The position numbers were made by a program, and so were the translations under genes. Shown here piece by piece: positions 22,438 to 34,445 of a stretch of DNA of 64,000 bases. The stretch's first letter is position 1. Each line of letters opens with the position of its first letter. The DNA lies in assembly GCA_030035585.1 (NCBI GenBank), contig CM057471.1, positions 93,373,819 through 93,437,818 on the forward strand, read 5' to 3'. The stretch comes from Dugong dugon. Its lineage: Eukaryota; Chordata; Mammalia; Sirenia; Dugongidae. Below the pieces are notes generated by a model. The model was not told the DNA's origin. It saw only the letters and a program-made list of their open reading frames with translations, and did not search any database.

Positions 22438-22819
22438 GTTTTGTTAAGCGTATATCTAAGTCTTTACCTTGGGGTGATTGCAAATGGTATTGCTTTTTAT
22501 TTTGGTTTGCATGTGTTCATTGCTTATAGTATATAGAAATGTGAGTGATTCTTTTCTGTGTTGCTCTTGTATTCTGTAAATCTGATGAAATTCCTATTCG
22601 TTCTAGATGTTTTTCTTGTAGATTTCTTGAGACTTTCTACATAGAAAATCATATCTGCAAATAGAGACTTTTTTATCTCTTCTTTTACAATCTATATGCC
22701 TTTTAATTCTTTTTCTTGCTTCATTTCAGTGGCTAGAACTTCCAGCACTATGCTGAATAAGGGTAGTGAGAACAGGCATCGTGCCTTATCCTTAATCTTA
22801 GGGAGAAAGCGCTCAGCAT
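22438..22819 (-). mobile_element. Old L1, segment D (RT region)
   Basis: Antisense L1M RT-region landmarks: ggctagaacttccagcacta near 22731 corresponds to the ORF2 palm. Ends at the solo LTR. Confidence 0.75.
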
Positions 22820-23349
22820 TAACAAGGGGAATAATCCAAAAATGGGCTCCTGTTCTATCCTGGACTCTTGTCAAGGGAGCAAGAGTGACTCCATCTTGAC
22901 CCATATATAAGCTCTCTGCAGAACTTCCCGCTCAGGCTTTGCAAATGAAGATGTGCTGGTAGATTATTCTCATATTTTCCAGGAAAAAAGGTGCACCCAA
23001 GAGCACTTTGTGGTTAGCCGATTCGCAGAAGATGCCCCTCAACGATCCTCCATGCTGATACTCTGTACTTTCCCATTACTCAGTTCTAACCAACCCATGT
23101 ATCAACCAATGCAGATGAGTTTAGCTGTACCCCAGCCTCCTGCAGATTAACTCAGCCTATGAAAACAGCTTTAACTGTACCCCAGCTGCCTGTGGTTTTT
23201 GCCTTTATGAAACCTTGTCGCTCCGCACCTCAGAGGAGCAGTCTATCTTACACTATAGGATTCACCACCTCCCCAACTTAAGTCGTTTGTACCCTCAATA
23301 AATTTCTCTTTAAATTTGAATTTTTCAGAGTCTGAGTTTTACTGTTACA
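22820..23349 (+). mobile_element. Solo LTR with 6-bp TSD inside the old L1
   Basis: 530 bases that interrupt the old L1. Both sides carry cagcat (22814-22819, 23350-23355). The right end is ...actgttaca (CA end); the left end reads taaca, perhaps a decayed TG. A TATA-like catatataag lies near 22903 and an AATAAA at 23297-23302, both in the order expected of an LTR on the plus strand. The motif gagtgactccatcttg is common in ERV LTRs. A 6-bp TSD would suit class II more than class I elements; the family is not identified. Confidence 0.6.
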
Positions 23350-23355
23350 CAGCAT

Positions 23356-23735
23356 TCCTACCATTAAGTGTGATTTGAGTTGTAGGTTTTTTGTAGATGC
23401 TCTTTATCAAGTTGAGGTAATTCCCCTCCATTCCTAACTTACGGAACAATTTTATCATGAATTTATGTTGGATTTTGTAAAATGCTTTTTCTGCCTCAAT
23501 TGATATGATCGCATGATTTTTCTTATTTAGCTTATTAATATGGAGGATTACACTGACTGATTTTTTAATGTTGGACCAGCCTTGTTTACCTTCAACATGG
23601 TATATAACTATTTTTATATATTGTTGGACTCAGTTTGCTAATATTTTATGGAGAATTTGTGCATCTAAGTTTAGAAGAGCTATTGGTCTGTAATTTTCTA
23701 TTTGTACTGTCTTCATCTGGTGTTGGTATCAGAGT
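23356..23735 (-). mobile_element. Old L1, segment E (RT N-terminal region)
   Basis: Continues the antisense L1M with aatgctttttctgcctcaat and gctattggtctgtaattttc landmarks. Recognisable L1 sequence stops near 23735, which is either the 5' truncation point of the old element or a later deletion. Confidence 0.7.
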
Positions 23736-24393
23736 AAGTAGATCTGTCCTATTTTGTCCAGACTCGAAGTCTCTGATCACATTTTTTTTTAAGTTCTATT
23801 TTATTACCTGTAGGTTTCTGTTTTGTCACTACTGTTTACTTTTATCTTTCCCCTTTCTTACTGTAGGATTTCCTTTAATGCCTGGTGTTTCTTATTTTTC
23901 CATTCATAATAAAGTATGTGGGATCAGGAAGTAGATGGAGCTTGTCTGCTTCACTTTACAATATGTATGCAGTAAGCAAACCATCAGTAGATAAAATTGT
24001 ATTCATAACTTTCTCAAGGACTGAGGGCTGTTGGAATATTCAGAGAGGTGGAACAGAGCAGAGATGCTGTGCTGAGAGTACAAACAAGGACAGCTGCTGA
24101 TTAGAAGGAAGGTGATACTAGCCACAAAAGCTCCAAGAGGTATGAACCACAGTAGGTAAAATGAAGAGGAGATGTGAGAAGTAACTATTTGCAATTCTTA
24201 TGTCCAACCATCTAAGATGACTCAGGCTCATCTTTCAAATATAGTTATTTTGGCAAATTATTTTGGCTAAATTTCCTTTATAGCAGGACTACACTTAGCC
24301 AAGAAAATAAGACTTCTCAAATATGACCTTGAATGTGGCATTGTATGAAAGAAACCCTTGTAAACTATACCCTTGGTTCATCCTGCTTTTTGA
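23736..24393. other. Intergenic stretch, no assigned content
   Basis: AT-rich sequence between the old L1 and the truncated L1. I see no ORF of substance, RNA gene or recognised repeat. Part of it up to about 23910 is T-rich and could be very diverged L1. Confidence 0.4.
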
Positions 24394-24409
24394 GAAGAGA
24401 AAGCTTTTT

Positions 24410-26194
24410 TTTATTTGTTTTTTCAATATGTTTCTTTTTTTTTCTGAATTGTACTTCAGGTGAACGTTTACAGAACAAATAGTTTCTCATTAAATAGTCA
24501 GTACACATATTGTTTTATGACATTGGTTAACAACCCCATGACATGTCAATCCTCTCCCTTCTCAACCTTTTTTTTTTTTTTTTGGTGAAAATATACATAG
24601 CCAAAGATACACCATTTCAAGAATTTCTACATGCACAGTTCAGTGACATCGATTACGTTCTTCCAGTTGTGCTGCTATTCTCACTTTAGATGAAGGTTTA
24701 CAGAACAAAATAGTTTCTCATTAAACAGTATACATGTCGCCCTATGACAATGGTTAACAACCTCACTGCATGTCAACACTGTCCTTACTCAACCTTGGGT
24801 TCCCTATCACCAGCTTTCCTGTCCCCTTCTGCCTTCTAGTCCTTGTCCCTGGACTGCTGTGCCTCATTAGTCCCATTTTGTTTTATGGGGCTGTCCAATC
24901 CCTGGCTGAAAGGTGAACCTTGGAAGTGACTTCACCACTGAGCTAAAAGGGTGTCTGGGGGCCATACTCTTGGGGTTTCTCCAGTCTCTTTCAGGCCACT
25001 AAATCTAGTCTTTTTTGTGTGTGTTAGAATTTTGTTCTACATCCTTCTCCAGCTCTGTTCAGAACCCTCTGTTGTGATCCCAGTCAGAGCATTCAGTGGT
25101 GGTACCTGGGTACCATCTAGCTGTACTGGACTCAGTCTGGTGGAGGCCTTGGTAGCTGTGGTCCATAGTCCTTCGGACTCATCTTTTCCTTGTATCCTGT
25201 TCTCTTCATTCTCCCTTGCTCCTAAAGGGATGAGACCAGTGGAGTATTTTAGATGGCTGCTCACAGGTTTTTAAGACCCCAGACGCTACTCACCAAGGTA
25301 GAACGTAGAACGTTGTCTTTATAAACCATATTATGCCAATTGAGCTAGATGTTCCCCAAGACCATGGTCCCCACAGCCCTACACCCAGCAATTCCGTCCC
25401 TCAGGGAGTTTGGATGTGTCTATGGCGCTTCCATGACTTTTCCTTGCACAAGTTGTGCTGGTTTCCCCAGTATTGTGTACTGTCTCACCCTTCACCCAAG
25501 ATACCACTTATCTATTGCCTATTTAGTATTTCCCCTCCCCCACCCCACCCATCCCTGGGAACCAACAAAGATTGTTACTTTTGATGTGAGGACTTTTTCA
25601 TGGGTTTTTAAAATAGAGGTCTCATACAATATTTGTCCTTTTGTGATTGACTTATTTCACTCAGCATAATGTCCTCCAGTTTCATCCATGTTATGAGGTG
25701 CTTCACAGATTCATCATTGTTCTTTCTCGTTGCATGGTACTCCATTGTGTGTATGTACCATAGTTTGTTATCCATGCATCTGCTGATGGGCATCTAGGTT
25801 GTTTCTGTCTTTTTGCTATTGTGAACAATGCTGCCATGAACATGGGTGTGCATATGTCAATTCGAGTGACGAATCTTATTTCTCTAGGATGTATTCCTAG
25901 GAGTGGGATTGTTGGATCGTATGGTATTTCTATTTCTAGCTTTCTATGAGGATGCGCCATATCATTTTCCAAAATGGTTGTATCATTTTGCATTCCCACC
26001 AGCAGTACATAGGATTTCTGATCTCCCCGCAGCTCCTCCAACTTTGTTATTTCCAGTGTTTTTGATTCATGCCAGTAATGCCAGGGTGAGACGGTATCTC
26101 GTTGTGGTTTTCATTTGCATTTCTCTAATGGCTAGTGATCGTGAGCATTTCCTCATGTGTCTGTTGGCTGCTTGAAGGTCTTCTTCGGTGAAGT
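24410..26194 (-). mobile_element. L1 copy 4, 5'-truncated (3'UTR plus ORF2 end)
   Basis: Antisense L1 fragment with A-tail side at 24410 and truncation at 26194. The 16-base TSD gaagagaaagcttttt (24394-24409) recurs as gaagagaaaacttttt (26195-26210), one mismatch. The 3'UTR has two copies of the repeat unit (about 24465 and 24692). ORF2 C-terminal codons run from about 26194 to TAA at 25608-25610, ending C-M-R-P-L-F. Classic product of incomplete target-primed reverse transcription. Confidence 0.92.
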
Positions 26195-26210
26195 GAAGAG
26201 AAAACTTTTT

Positions 26211-27474
26211 ATTGCAAAACTATTTAAACCTCAGAAAATGACCTAACATGTGTAACTGAATCTTTTAGATCAGATTCCCTTGAAGCATAGTTTGAGGCAG
26301 TGATTTGTGTGTACGTGATCAATTGAGGGAGTGCTCATGAGCAGAAGCTCTGTAAGAGAGGAGTGAAGCAGGATAGGAAAGGGGTAAGAACTGAGCAAGG
26401 ACGCGTCTCTCACCCACAGGGAATCTGGAGCATAAATTGTACCACAAAGTTGTACTCCCTTGAGGAAGGGCTGGCCTGTTATACTCTTGCATCATTCAGC
26501 CATCGGCTATGGGCCTCCCTGGGGTGGAGGATGATACTTATGTTTCTTTCAAATAAATGCAATTTATGCAGAGAAGAAGGTCGTATGTGAGCTATTACAG
26601 ACAAAGTTCACAGCAGCCTGCTAAAGAGGATCTGTCTAGGTACCAAAACAGTGTCTAACACAATCCACCCCTTGAACTTCTCGAATCCACTTGCTTCTCA
26701 CAATCAGTTCATTTCATCCAGCATGCAGGCACAGCTAGTCTAGGATTCTAGGACCACAATTCCTAGGGAAATTTACAAGAGGGCAATCTGTGGAACAAAC
26801 CACAGCTCTTAGCATTACAGATGGACTGAGACTATAACTGATATTATTATTCCTGTCCTCTATCACCCAGTCTAGATTTCTTTCACTCTCAGCTCACACT
26901 TCTGCTATTCTAGGTGGCTCGCCACCAAGGGTGACCCAGATCCTCATCATTGAGGAGCCTCAGGCCCTTATAAGGCCTTGAGACCTTGATATGTCCATTT
27001 ATAGTTAAAAGTGAACAAAGGAGCACCAAGACAGTACTTTAATGCCAAACATATTCTTCCCTGCCCCATTATGTAGCCGCAGTCCTACTTCTGAAGATGA
27101 TCAGGAACAACGACCTCTGCCAGTGTGGTAACTCCTTTCTGTCACTGCTGATCTACTGGCTCAAGGAGTTCATATTGATCATGCAGCAGCTTTATCTTTA
27201 AGCTGAGAGAGACTCTGGTGTCCTCTAGTAAAAGAGCTCCTCTCCCTGCCCCCTCACACTGGAAACTGAGACTACTAGGCTGACAGAGTCTAAAGTTGTG
27301 GGGACGGGAAGCACAAACTCCCCAAGTTCTCTAGGAGTTATGAAAAGCAGGGCCACTTCTACTTTCACCCTTTGGTTCCCAGACCCATGTATTCTACCTC
27401 CCAATAACTCAGTCCCATATAATGGCTACCTCTTCACTTGTGTTTTGACATTCTGAGAGCCAACAATACTTAGA
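26211..27474. other. Intergenic stretch, no assigned content
   Basis: Mixed-composition sequence with no convincing exon, RNA gene or repeat that I can name. Parts of 26600-27470 may be an old antisense ERVL internal region, but this is a weak impression only. Confidence 0.3.
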
Positions 27475-27680
27475 TGTTGTTGTTAGATGCTGTCGAGTTG
27501 GTTCTGACTCACAGCAAACCCATGTACAACAGATCAAAACACTACCCGGTCCTGTGTTGTCCTCCCAATCACTGCTATGTTTGAGCCCATTGTTGCAGCC
27601 ACTATGTCAATCCATCTCGTTGAGAGAAGACCTTTTTTCACTGGCCCTCTACCTTGACCCTCTACTTTACCAAGGGAAAT
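27475..27680 (-). mobile_element. RTE LINE 3'-end fragment, antisense
   Basis: Begins with tgttgttgttagatgctgtc, the reverse complement of the RTE 3' end. It continues through blocks matching 13770-13960 of the sense copy (cattgttgcagccactatgt, caatccatctcgttgag). A 5'-truncated RTE insertion of about 200 bases. Confidence 0.8.
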
Positions 27681-27683
27681 GGG

Positions 27684-27900
27684 GAGGAGGAGTGTCTCAG
27701 GCTAGATTACCCCAGAAACAGACCCTGAGACAAGGGTCTGAGTGTAAGAGGTTTATTTGGATGATGATCACAGGATATCTCTGTAGGGGAGTGGGGAAGT
27801 GAAACAGGGAAGAGAAGAAAGCAAGCACATACACATTAATAAAAAGATTACTGCTGTTGGCAACTTCGAATCAATCCCAATAGGGACCCGTAGAGAGAGT
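27684..27900 (-). mobile_element. ERVL-type LTR fragment (tentative)
   Basis: The stretch ccctgagacaagggtctgag followed by tgtaagaggtttatttgg resembles the antisense 3' half of an ERVL LTR. On the minus strand, ccaaataaacctctta supplies an AATAAA. A related block occurs at 44375-44680. Subfamily not determined. Confidence 0.4.
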
Positions 27901-28885
27901 GTGGAACTTATCTGAGAGGTTCACACCTAAGGGGCAAAAAGCTTGAATATTTATTCTCCACCTCCCACCCATAATTTGCTGGAGGCAACTCTTCAGCTCT
28001 TCCATTCAGCCCTGCGCGTGGGTGAGAGAGAGCCCTCAGGTGCAGAGCTGCAGATGTTGGCAGTAGAATGCTGGTGGCATATCTGGGAACAGTGAATGCC
28101 AAGGGGATGTGGTGGGGACACTGGGAGCATCTACTATAGGTAGGTACACTAAATGCAATGGAATTAAGTTTCTACCACCCTATGGAACAGGGGATTATAA
28201 AAGATATTTAGCCCGAGTTACTTAAGGGGAAAGAAAGTTAAGATTTCTTATATGCCAGGTTTTGTGGTTTGATATTTATATGCCTTGCAATTGAATTCAT
28301 ACTTCACTTTGATATGAGAAAATCAGCTCAGAATGTTGCCATATACCCCACCTTTTCCTATGCCATGAGGAAAAGGATTGCTCTGGAGTTGAGAAGTTAA
28401 ATATAGTTCCCAGTGGGCCTCATTTCTCCCCTGATAAAAAGGTAAACACCTAATTCCAAGGAGTTTAGTTTCTGTAAAAAGTATTAAAGTTCTGGGGTAA
28501 GAGGAACTATAAAATGACAATTTACTGGTAAAGAAATACGAACGGTACATATCAGAAGTGCATTAGCCAAGACCCTGTAATTACAGGTATTTAATAAAAT
28601 TAAGTTAATGGCCAATAATCTGAGATTTTAAAAGCACATGTGAGGATCAAATAAAATGGAATAAAAGCAGAGTCCATTTTAGACTTTTAAAGAAATTATG
28701 GACTAATGATTTCTGCAACAACCTCATAACAAAACAGTCCCAGACCTCATAACACTCTGAACTGAGTCTCTGAAACTCTAAGGCAAACCAGATGCAGAAT
28801 ATTCCATGCTTAAGGATACAACAGTAATTTTAATTTACTTATTTGAGAGGAGTAGGCATAAAGAATTCCAACAAAGACAGCATGA
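27901..28885. other. Intergenic stretch, no assigned content
   Basis: No recognisable gene or repeat. Moderately AT-rich, without long open frames or tandem structure. Confidence 0.4.
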
Positions 28886-29095
28886 TAGTACAGTGTAATG
28901 GACATAAGATCTGAGTCTAAAGAGCTGCATTTTGATACTAGCTTTAGCACTTTTAACTAGGAAAACTTGAGAAAGTTTCTGAATTTTCTTGAGCATATCT
29001 TCTCACTAAAAGTAGCAGCAATACCTTTTTCTACATATTATTGCAGGGTTACGTTAACTGAGATAATGCATATAAAAGTACTTTGTAAACCACAC
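28886..29095 (+). mobile_element. MIR SINE, sense
   Basis: Diverged sense MIR: gtaatggacataagatctga (tRNA-derived head side), the core region with gagaaagtttctgaattttc, and gagataatgcatataaaagt near the end. Ancient, shared by all mammals as a family. Confidence 0.65.
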
Positions 29096-29210
29096 ATGCT
29101 CAACATAATTAAGATCTTAGTTTATGTTTTAATGATAAAGGTGCAGTGCAGAGAAAATATAACAAAAATTTCATACCATGCAATTAGAAAGCAAAGATGG
29201 ATGCTAGGTA

Positions 29211-29365
29211 CCTGTTGCCGTCAAGTCAATTCCAACTCATAGTGATCCCATAGGACAAAGTAGAACTCCCCCATAGGGTTTCCAGGGAGCAACTAGTGGA
29301 TTCAAACTACCAACCTTTTGGTTAGCAGCGAAGCTCTTAACCAGTGCTCCAGCAGCAGGGCTCCC
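29211..29365 (-). mobile_element. AfroSINE, antisense
   Basis: Reads gttgccgtcaagtcaattcc through aagctcttaaccagtgctcc. A 12-base TSD, ggatgctaggta (29199-29210) and ggatactaggta (29366-29377), differs by one base. Confidence 0.9.
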
Positions 29366-29404
29366 GGATACTAGGTAGTAAAGGAAATTTTGTGCAAACC
29401 ATTG

Positions 29405-29840
29405 AAAGAGGAAATTTTGTCTGAATCACTATGGTAGACACTTCCAGTGCCTTCTTCTCCTGGACATAAGAGAGTATTACCTTTCCCTGCACCCTTGCAG
29501 TTGAGCAGAACTATGTGACTAGTTCTAGGTCAATAGGCTGCTAGCAAAAGTGATGTCTAACACTACTGGGCTAAAACTTCATTTGCCAGTACAGCAGCCT
29601 GCAGCATTCTCTTCCTCTGCCAAGGCGACCAAGAAGGCCTCAGTTGAGATGGTGGGACCAAAATAGCAAAGCAGCCTGGATAACTGAGTTACTGAATGGA
29701 AGATCATTGCCCTGGAGAGTCGACTGGACCCACAATAGATTTTGCACGAGCAGAAAATAAACCTCTATGTGACGTTTTTTTGTTTGTTAATTGATTTTGA
29801 GTTTGTTACTGCAACATAACTCAACCTACCCTGATTAATC
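29405..29840 (+). mobile_element. MaLR/MLT1-like LTR, sense (tentative subfamily)
   Basis: Landmarks of a sense MLT1-type LTR: gaactatgtgactagttcta, an agaaaataaacctctatgtg polyadenylation region near 29750, and the end block tttgttactgcaacataact. Weakly conserved; ends near 29840. Confidence 0.55.
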
Positions 29841-29936
29841 ACTATGATTATTATCACAGCCTTCTAAGTTTCTAGGTACGACAGCCACAGAGTTCTGCAC
29901 ATACTTAACTTTGAGGGCCTGAAGCTCATAAATCAA

Positions 29937-30096
29937 AACCAAACCTGCTGCTGTTGAGTCAATTTCAACTCACAGTGACCCTGTAGGACAGAGTAGAACT
30001 GCCTCATATGGTTTCCAAGGAGCGGCTGGTGGACTTGAACCGCCGACCTTTTGGCTAGCAGCCATAGCTCTTAACCACTGCACCAACAGGGCTTCT
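29937..30096 (-). mobile_element. AfroSINE, antisense
   Basis: Antisense copy from ctgttgagtcaatttcaact to agctcttaaccactgcacca. It includes the antisense B box (ttgaaccgccgacc). TSD not clear. Confidence 0.88.
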
Positions 30097-31091
30097 TGAT
30101 CCTTGTAAATGCTGTTAGTCAACAATTTTTTTTTGTACCATCCAAACCTTTTCATTCACTAACTTCTCTTTAGGCTTCATCTTACAATGCTGCAAAAAAT
30201 TGGTCTGTTTAGTAAATTCAATAAAATCGTTCCCTTCCTTCACTCACAAGTGTTCTTATACAACCATGTTCACAGAGTCACTATGGAGTGTTTCCACTTT
30301 CCCATATTTCTTTTATATTATTTATTAAATATGTAGCATAATGTGCCTGGCTAATTGTACTGTGGTTTCCAAACAAGAGGGTGGAGATGATTTTGTCATT
30401 ATTTATGATTCCACATTCTTCCAAAAGGATTTGAGATACAAATGATGAGTTATTCTATTTCCTGAACTGGTGTTATTTCATAGCAAACCACATTGCTGTG
30501 AACCCATCACAAAAGATTAGGATTAAGTACAATGGCATTGGACATGTCCTTTTATAAATAGTGCAAAACAAACAAAAAAATGGATTATAGGTCAATAGAA
30601 AAAATACCCAGATGGATGTCTCTACCATTTCCATAAAATTTCCATGACTTTGGGTAAAATATATTCTATTGCTATTTCTATATCTATAAAATTGGAAATG
30701 TGTTGCCCGTTCCAAACAAACTATATTACGGAAGACAGGTGACACTGGGTAAGGGGAACTCATATAAGAAAAGATCCCCAAGAGCTCTTAGCTCATTAGA
30801 AAAGAGGCAATGGTGACTTGCAAAGTAAAATTATATACATATATATATATATACAAAATTTAAAATTGCAATAGTTTATTAAGTATATATTTGATTTTTA
30901 ATTTCTCTTTCATTTTTAAAGAACTGATTGGAAAAGAATAACCACCAATTGGAGTGGAGAGGGGTCAGGGGATGGATTTCTAAAGAGGATACTCTATTAA
31001 ACAAAAAACAACCTCACTACCTTCTAATATATGGGGGTTTGGTGGTTTGGAGTTTTGTCTATGACCCCCACTTATGGTAAAGACTAACGTA
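30097..31091. other. Intergenic stretch with an (AT)n tract
   Basis: No gene or named repeat seen. A TA/AT-rich simple repeat lies at about 30831-30855. Confidence 0.4.
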
Positions 31092-31277
31092 GTGTTTGTC
31101 AAAGTGTGGTGCCTGGACCAGCATCAGCATCAGCATCACCTGGGAACTTGTTAGAAATGTAAACTTGGCCCCAGCCAACCTACTGAATCAGAAATGCTGT
31201 GAGTGGGGTGAGGCTATCTATTATAAGAAGCCCTCCCAGAGATCCTGACACATTCCAAAGTTTGAGAAACTGGACTA
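31092..31277 (+). mobile_element. MER5A-like hAT (Charlie) non-autonomous DNA transposon
   Basis: The ends are inverted: agtgtttgtcaaagtgtggt at the left, with aaagtttgagaaactgg at the right. The middle matches MER5A closely from memory (catcacctgggaacttgtta, tgaatcagaaatgctgtgag). Flanks actaacgt and actaaagg look like a decayed 8-bp TSD. Confidence 0.85.
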
Positions 31278-31325
31278 AAGGGTCCTCTCTTAGAAATCTG
31301 CAAAAACACCTATAAGACCTTCTCC

Positions 31326-31537
31326 GGAGTCCCTGCATGGTGTAAACAGTTAACACACTCGCCTGCTAACCAAAAGGTTGGAGGCTTGAGTCCATCCAGT
31401 GGTGCCTCAGAAGAAAGCCCTGGCAATTTACGTCCGAAAAAGCAGCCATTGAAAACCCTACAGAGCATAGTTCTACTGTGACACACATGAGGTCACCATG
31501 AATCATAGTTCGACTTGACGTCAACTGGGTTTTTTTC
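31326..31537 (+). mobile_element. AfroSINE, sense, long variant
   Basis: Starts ggagtccctgcatggtgtaa and ends gacttgacgtcaactgggtt. It has about 50 extra bases in the middle (aagccctggcaatttacgtc) compared with the 155-base form at 33999, so it is the longer subfamily. Diverged, older copy. Confidence 0.8.
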
Positions 31538-32579
31538 AGACTTTTTCTAACGTGGAGGAGAATGTATATTTTCTGATTCTCTCAGGTCAAGATCTGACAC
31601 ATTAAATTTCAGAAATGGAGGCAGTTTTTACGTTTAAGTAGAAAACCCTTGAAAATATGCGATTTATAGGGGAAGTGCTGACACCATCTTAACCATAGCA
31701 TTGCAAATGGCGATGCTATAATTAAGCCTTTGGAAAAAAAGAGGGAGAGAGCACAAGAAGAAGGAGGTTACTGTTCAATGAACTGCTCTGTCATTTGCCG
31801 CAGTGATTCTTAATTGTGTCTCATTACGGCAAGATGATCATTACTCTCCTTGTCTGTCTGATTTAGAGACCACTAAAAGTGTCTTGTAACACGCAGCCGT
31901 CTCCTTTGCAACAGTCCTTTGGCTCTCACCCTCATTACTCAGAATCTGTCCAATTATTTGTCATTAAAGTAATAAAAAGGACTGCAGCAGAAAATGTGGG
32001 AGGTAACTGTTGGAGGTCTGCCTGGGGAGGAAGAAAAAATGCAAACTGTTTTCAAGGCACTGGGAAGGTGACATCGTTAATTAAGTGTTAGGGAATATGC
32101 AAATCAGTCTCACTCTCAAGAGACTGTAATAAAACTGAGAAAACATTATTATCACTGCAAGTAAGAGAAGGCCGTGTTACCCCATCTGGAAGACTGTGTC
32201 ATTTTCTGGTGGTGACTCAAGCAAGGAGGGGAGAGAGCTGGGAAAGAGATGAAGAAGGTGGAGTTGTTCAGGGCCATTGAGTGTGCTCAGCCTGTTCAGA
32301 GTTCAGAATTAAGGTGTCAGCATGGAGGGCCTGTAGATCACAACTTTTAATGAGGGATGTTTGTCTAATCACAGGATTTGCACACCCAATTTCCTCTGCA
32401 AAATGACTTACAACTCATCAGCAGGCAATGTTTTTGTAGGTTAAAGGAAGGGGAGAGTAAGTGAGGGGAAGGCTGGCAGCTGGCATAGTAGGCATCTTGG
32501 GTGTTGTTCTAAAGGCGGTAATGAAGCAAAGCACTCACAGGTACGTGGGCACGCACTTATTTATTAAAAATATACTGAT
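31538..32579. other. Intergenic stretch, no assigned content
   Basis: No recognised repeat or gene. The A/G-rich part around 31740-31770 and the segment 32090-32430 show no coding frame; conservation could not be judged. Confidence 0.35.
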
Positions 32580-32990
32580 AACAAGCAGAGGCCTCTAGCC
32601 TTTGCTCTAGCTGAAACTTCTACCTGGAATATCTTTCCTCTAGCCTTCCTCCATCTTGATAACTTGTCCAACTCCTCTCCTATCTTTTGAAGTTCATCCA
32701 GTTGTCATCAAGTTCATTCCAATTCATGGTGACCCAGTGTGTGTCAGAGTAGAACTGAGCTCCATAAGGTTTTCAAGGCTGTGACCTTTTGGAAGCAGCT
32801 AGCCAGGCCTTTATTCTGAGGCACCTCTGGATGAGTTTGAACTGCCAAACTTGCAGTTAGTAGCCAAGGGCTTAACCATTTGTGCCATCCAGGGACTTCT
32901 TTTGAAGTTCATAGTAGGGGTTAATTCCTCATGCAAACTACCCCTGATTCCCATCCCAAATAAATACACCAAAGTAAAAAGAGTGTGCTT
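32580..32990 (+). mobile_element. L2 LINE 3' fragment, sense, split by an AfroSINE
   Basis: tggaatatctttcctctagc and tatcttttgaagttcat at the left, and ctacccctgattcccatccc at the right, match the 3' part of L2. The AfroSINE at 32698-32897 separates them. Confidence 0.65.
32698..32897 (-). mobile_element. AfroSINE, antisense, long variant
   Basis: Antisense long-form AfroSINE inside L2. The perfect 15-base TSD tcttttgaagttcat is present at 32683-32697 and 32898-32912. Confidence 0.88.
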
Positions 32991-33182
32991 GCTCTGAAAA
33001 CACAGCTTCAAGACAAGTTCTCTTGCCTTCCTGTTCCATCCAGTTTGCATATTTTTATATAAAACCTTCCTACATGAAAATATTGGACCCACACTTGAGC
33101 TTAGAGGTTCCCAGACTGACTTGAATTAGATCACAAGTGAGTCTTCCTCAATAACCTGCAGGAAATGTCATCTTGTATACTG

Positions 33183-33532
33183 TATCAGTTAGTTACTGCT
33201 GCTTAACAAATCGCCCTGAAATTTAGATGCGTACTAGTTGAGCTCATTCCTTATAGCTGTTTGTACTTCCTTCCAGCATGGTGACTGTATTCCAAGAAGG
33301 AGCATTTCATGAGGAAGGAAGCAAAAGCTGACAGTCTTTTTAAGGCCTGGGCTTAGACGTCTTAGACTATCAGTGCAGCTGCATTCTATCGGTCAAAATA
33401 ATCAGAAGACCAACTCAGATTTAAAGGGCAGAAAAATAAATTCCAGTTCTCAATAGAAGAATGTCATGAACATACAGAAAGGGAAAAATTGTTGACAGAT
33501 CTCTTTGGAGGCCAGTTACTACAGCCTTCCTT
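33183..33532 (-). mobile_element. MLT1-like MaLR LTR, antisense
   Basis: Antisense landmarks: gttagttactgctgcttaac at the left, ctgcattctatcggtcaaaa near 33385, and ggaggccagttactacagcc at the right. This order is that of an antisense MLT1C/D-type LTR with an internal deletion. Confidence 0.6.
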
Positions 33533-33814
33533 CCTCTACCCCACCAGTAGAACTTCTGTGTATGGTTGCACAAATGCGTCTGGCTGAGTGGGTGAGTAAG
33601 GGTCGATATCCAGCTTGTGCTCCACTTGCCAAGCTGTGTGCCTTGGTTTGAGCAGGCTGGATCTACTCAGGGGAAGGGGTGCCTTTTCCACGTCTGCCCT
33701 ACGGAATAATGGTAGCTCTGTCTACCAGCAGATCAACCAGTTGGCACTTCCACGATCAACATTCACCAAAACCAAGATTGTTAGCACAGAGATCTTATAA
33801 ATGAGCAAAAAGAA

Positions 33815-33992
33815 TGTTGGTCTTGAAGTCAGAGGTCCTTGATTTGAGACTTGCATCTGCTGCTTACTAGCTAAGCGGAGCTAGATAAGTCACTTAGCTC
33901 TCTGTGATAGTGTCTTCATCTATAGAATAGTGATGAAAATTCTTGCCCTTTCTTACCCTCACAGTGTAATGGGGGTCAAGTATCATACATGT
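33815..33992 (+). mobile_element. MIR SINE, sense
   Basis: Contains cttgaagtcagaggtccttg, gctgcttactagctaagcgg, agataagtcacttagctctc and cttcatctatagaatagtga, in MIR sense order. Confidence 0.8.
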
Positions 33993-33998
33993 AGGACT

Positions 33999-34150
33999 GG
34001 AGCCCTGGTGGCACAGTGGTTAAGAGTTCAGCTGCCAACCAAAAGGTCAGCGGTTTGAATCTACCAGCCACTCCTTGGAAACTCTTTGGGGCAGTTCTAC
34101 TCTGTTCTGTAGGGTTGCTATGAGTCAGAATCGACTCAACAGCAACAGGT
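33999..34150 (+). mobile_element. AfroSINE, sense, short form
   Basis: Clean sense copy from ggagccctggtggcacagtg to cagaatcgactcaacagcaa. It shows the A-box region and a B-box-like gtttgaatctacc. A short tacat repeats on both sides. Confidence 0.92.
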
Positions 34151-34445
34151 TACATAAATGGGAGCCTTTATCTTGAAAGTATGCTCACTTCTACCTATTT
34201 TTGCTGGCGTCAGTCCCCCATCTTCATCTAGAGACTGGACACACAGACCCAAAGACCAAGAAACATTGGGCCAAAGAAATCTCACTACTAGGAACTATTC
34301 TAACTAGACGGAAAGAGTAAGAAGTCATCTTTTTGTGATGACAGGAGCGTCATGTTGGAGCAAAAATGATCAGGTGTCATCACCTCTGTACCTCATTTGC
34401 TGGGTCCTCTCAATTATTAAACATAGGGGCCTAAAAATCAGTCCT

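Noticed and set aside
27554-27802. 82-codon frame as a host exon
   Set aside because: It spans the antisense RTE end and an LTR-like block and lacks splice-site or family support.
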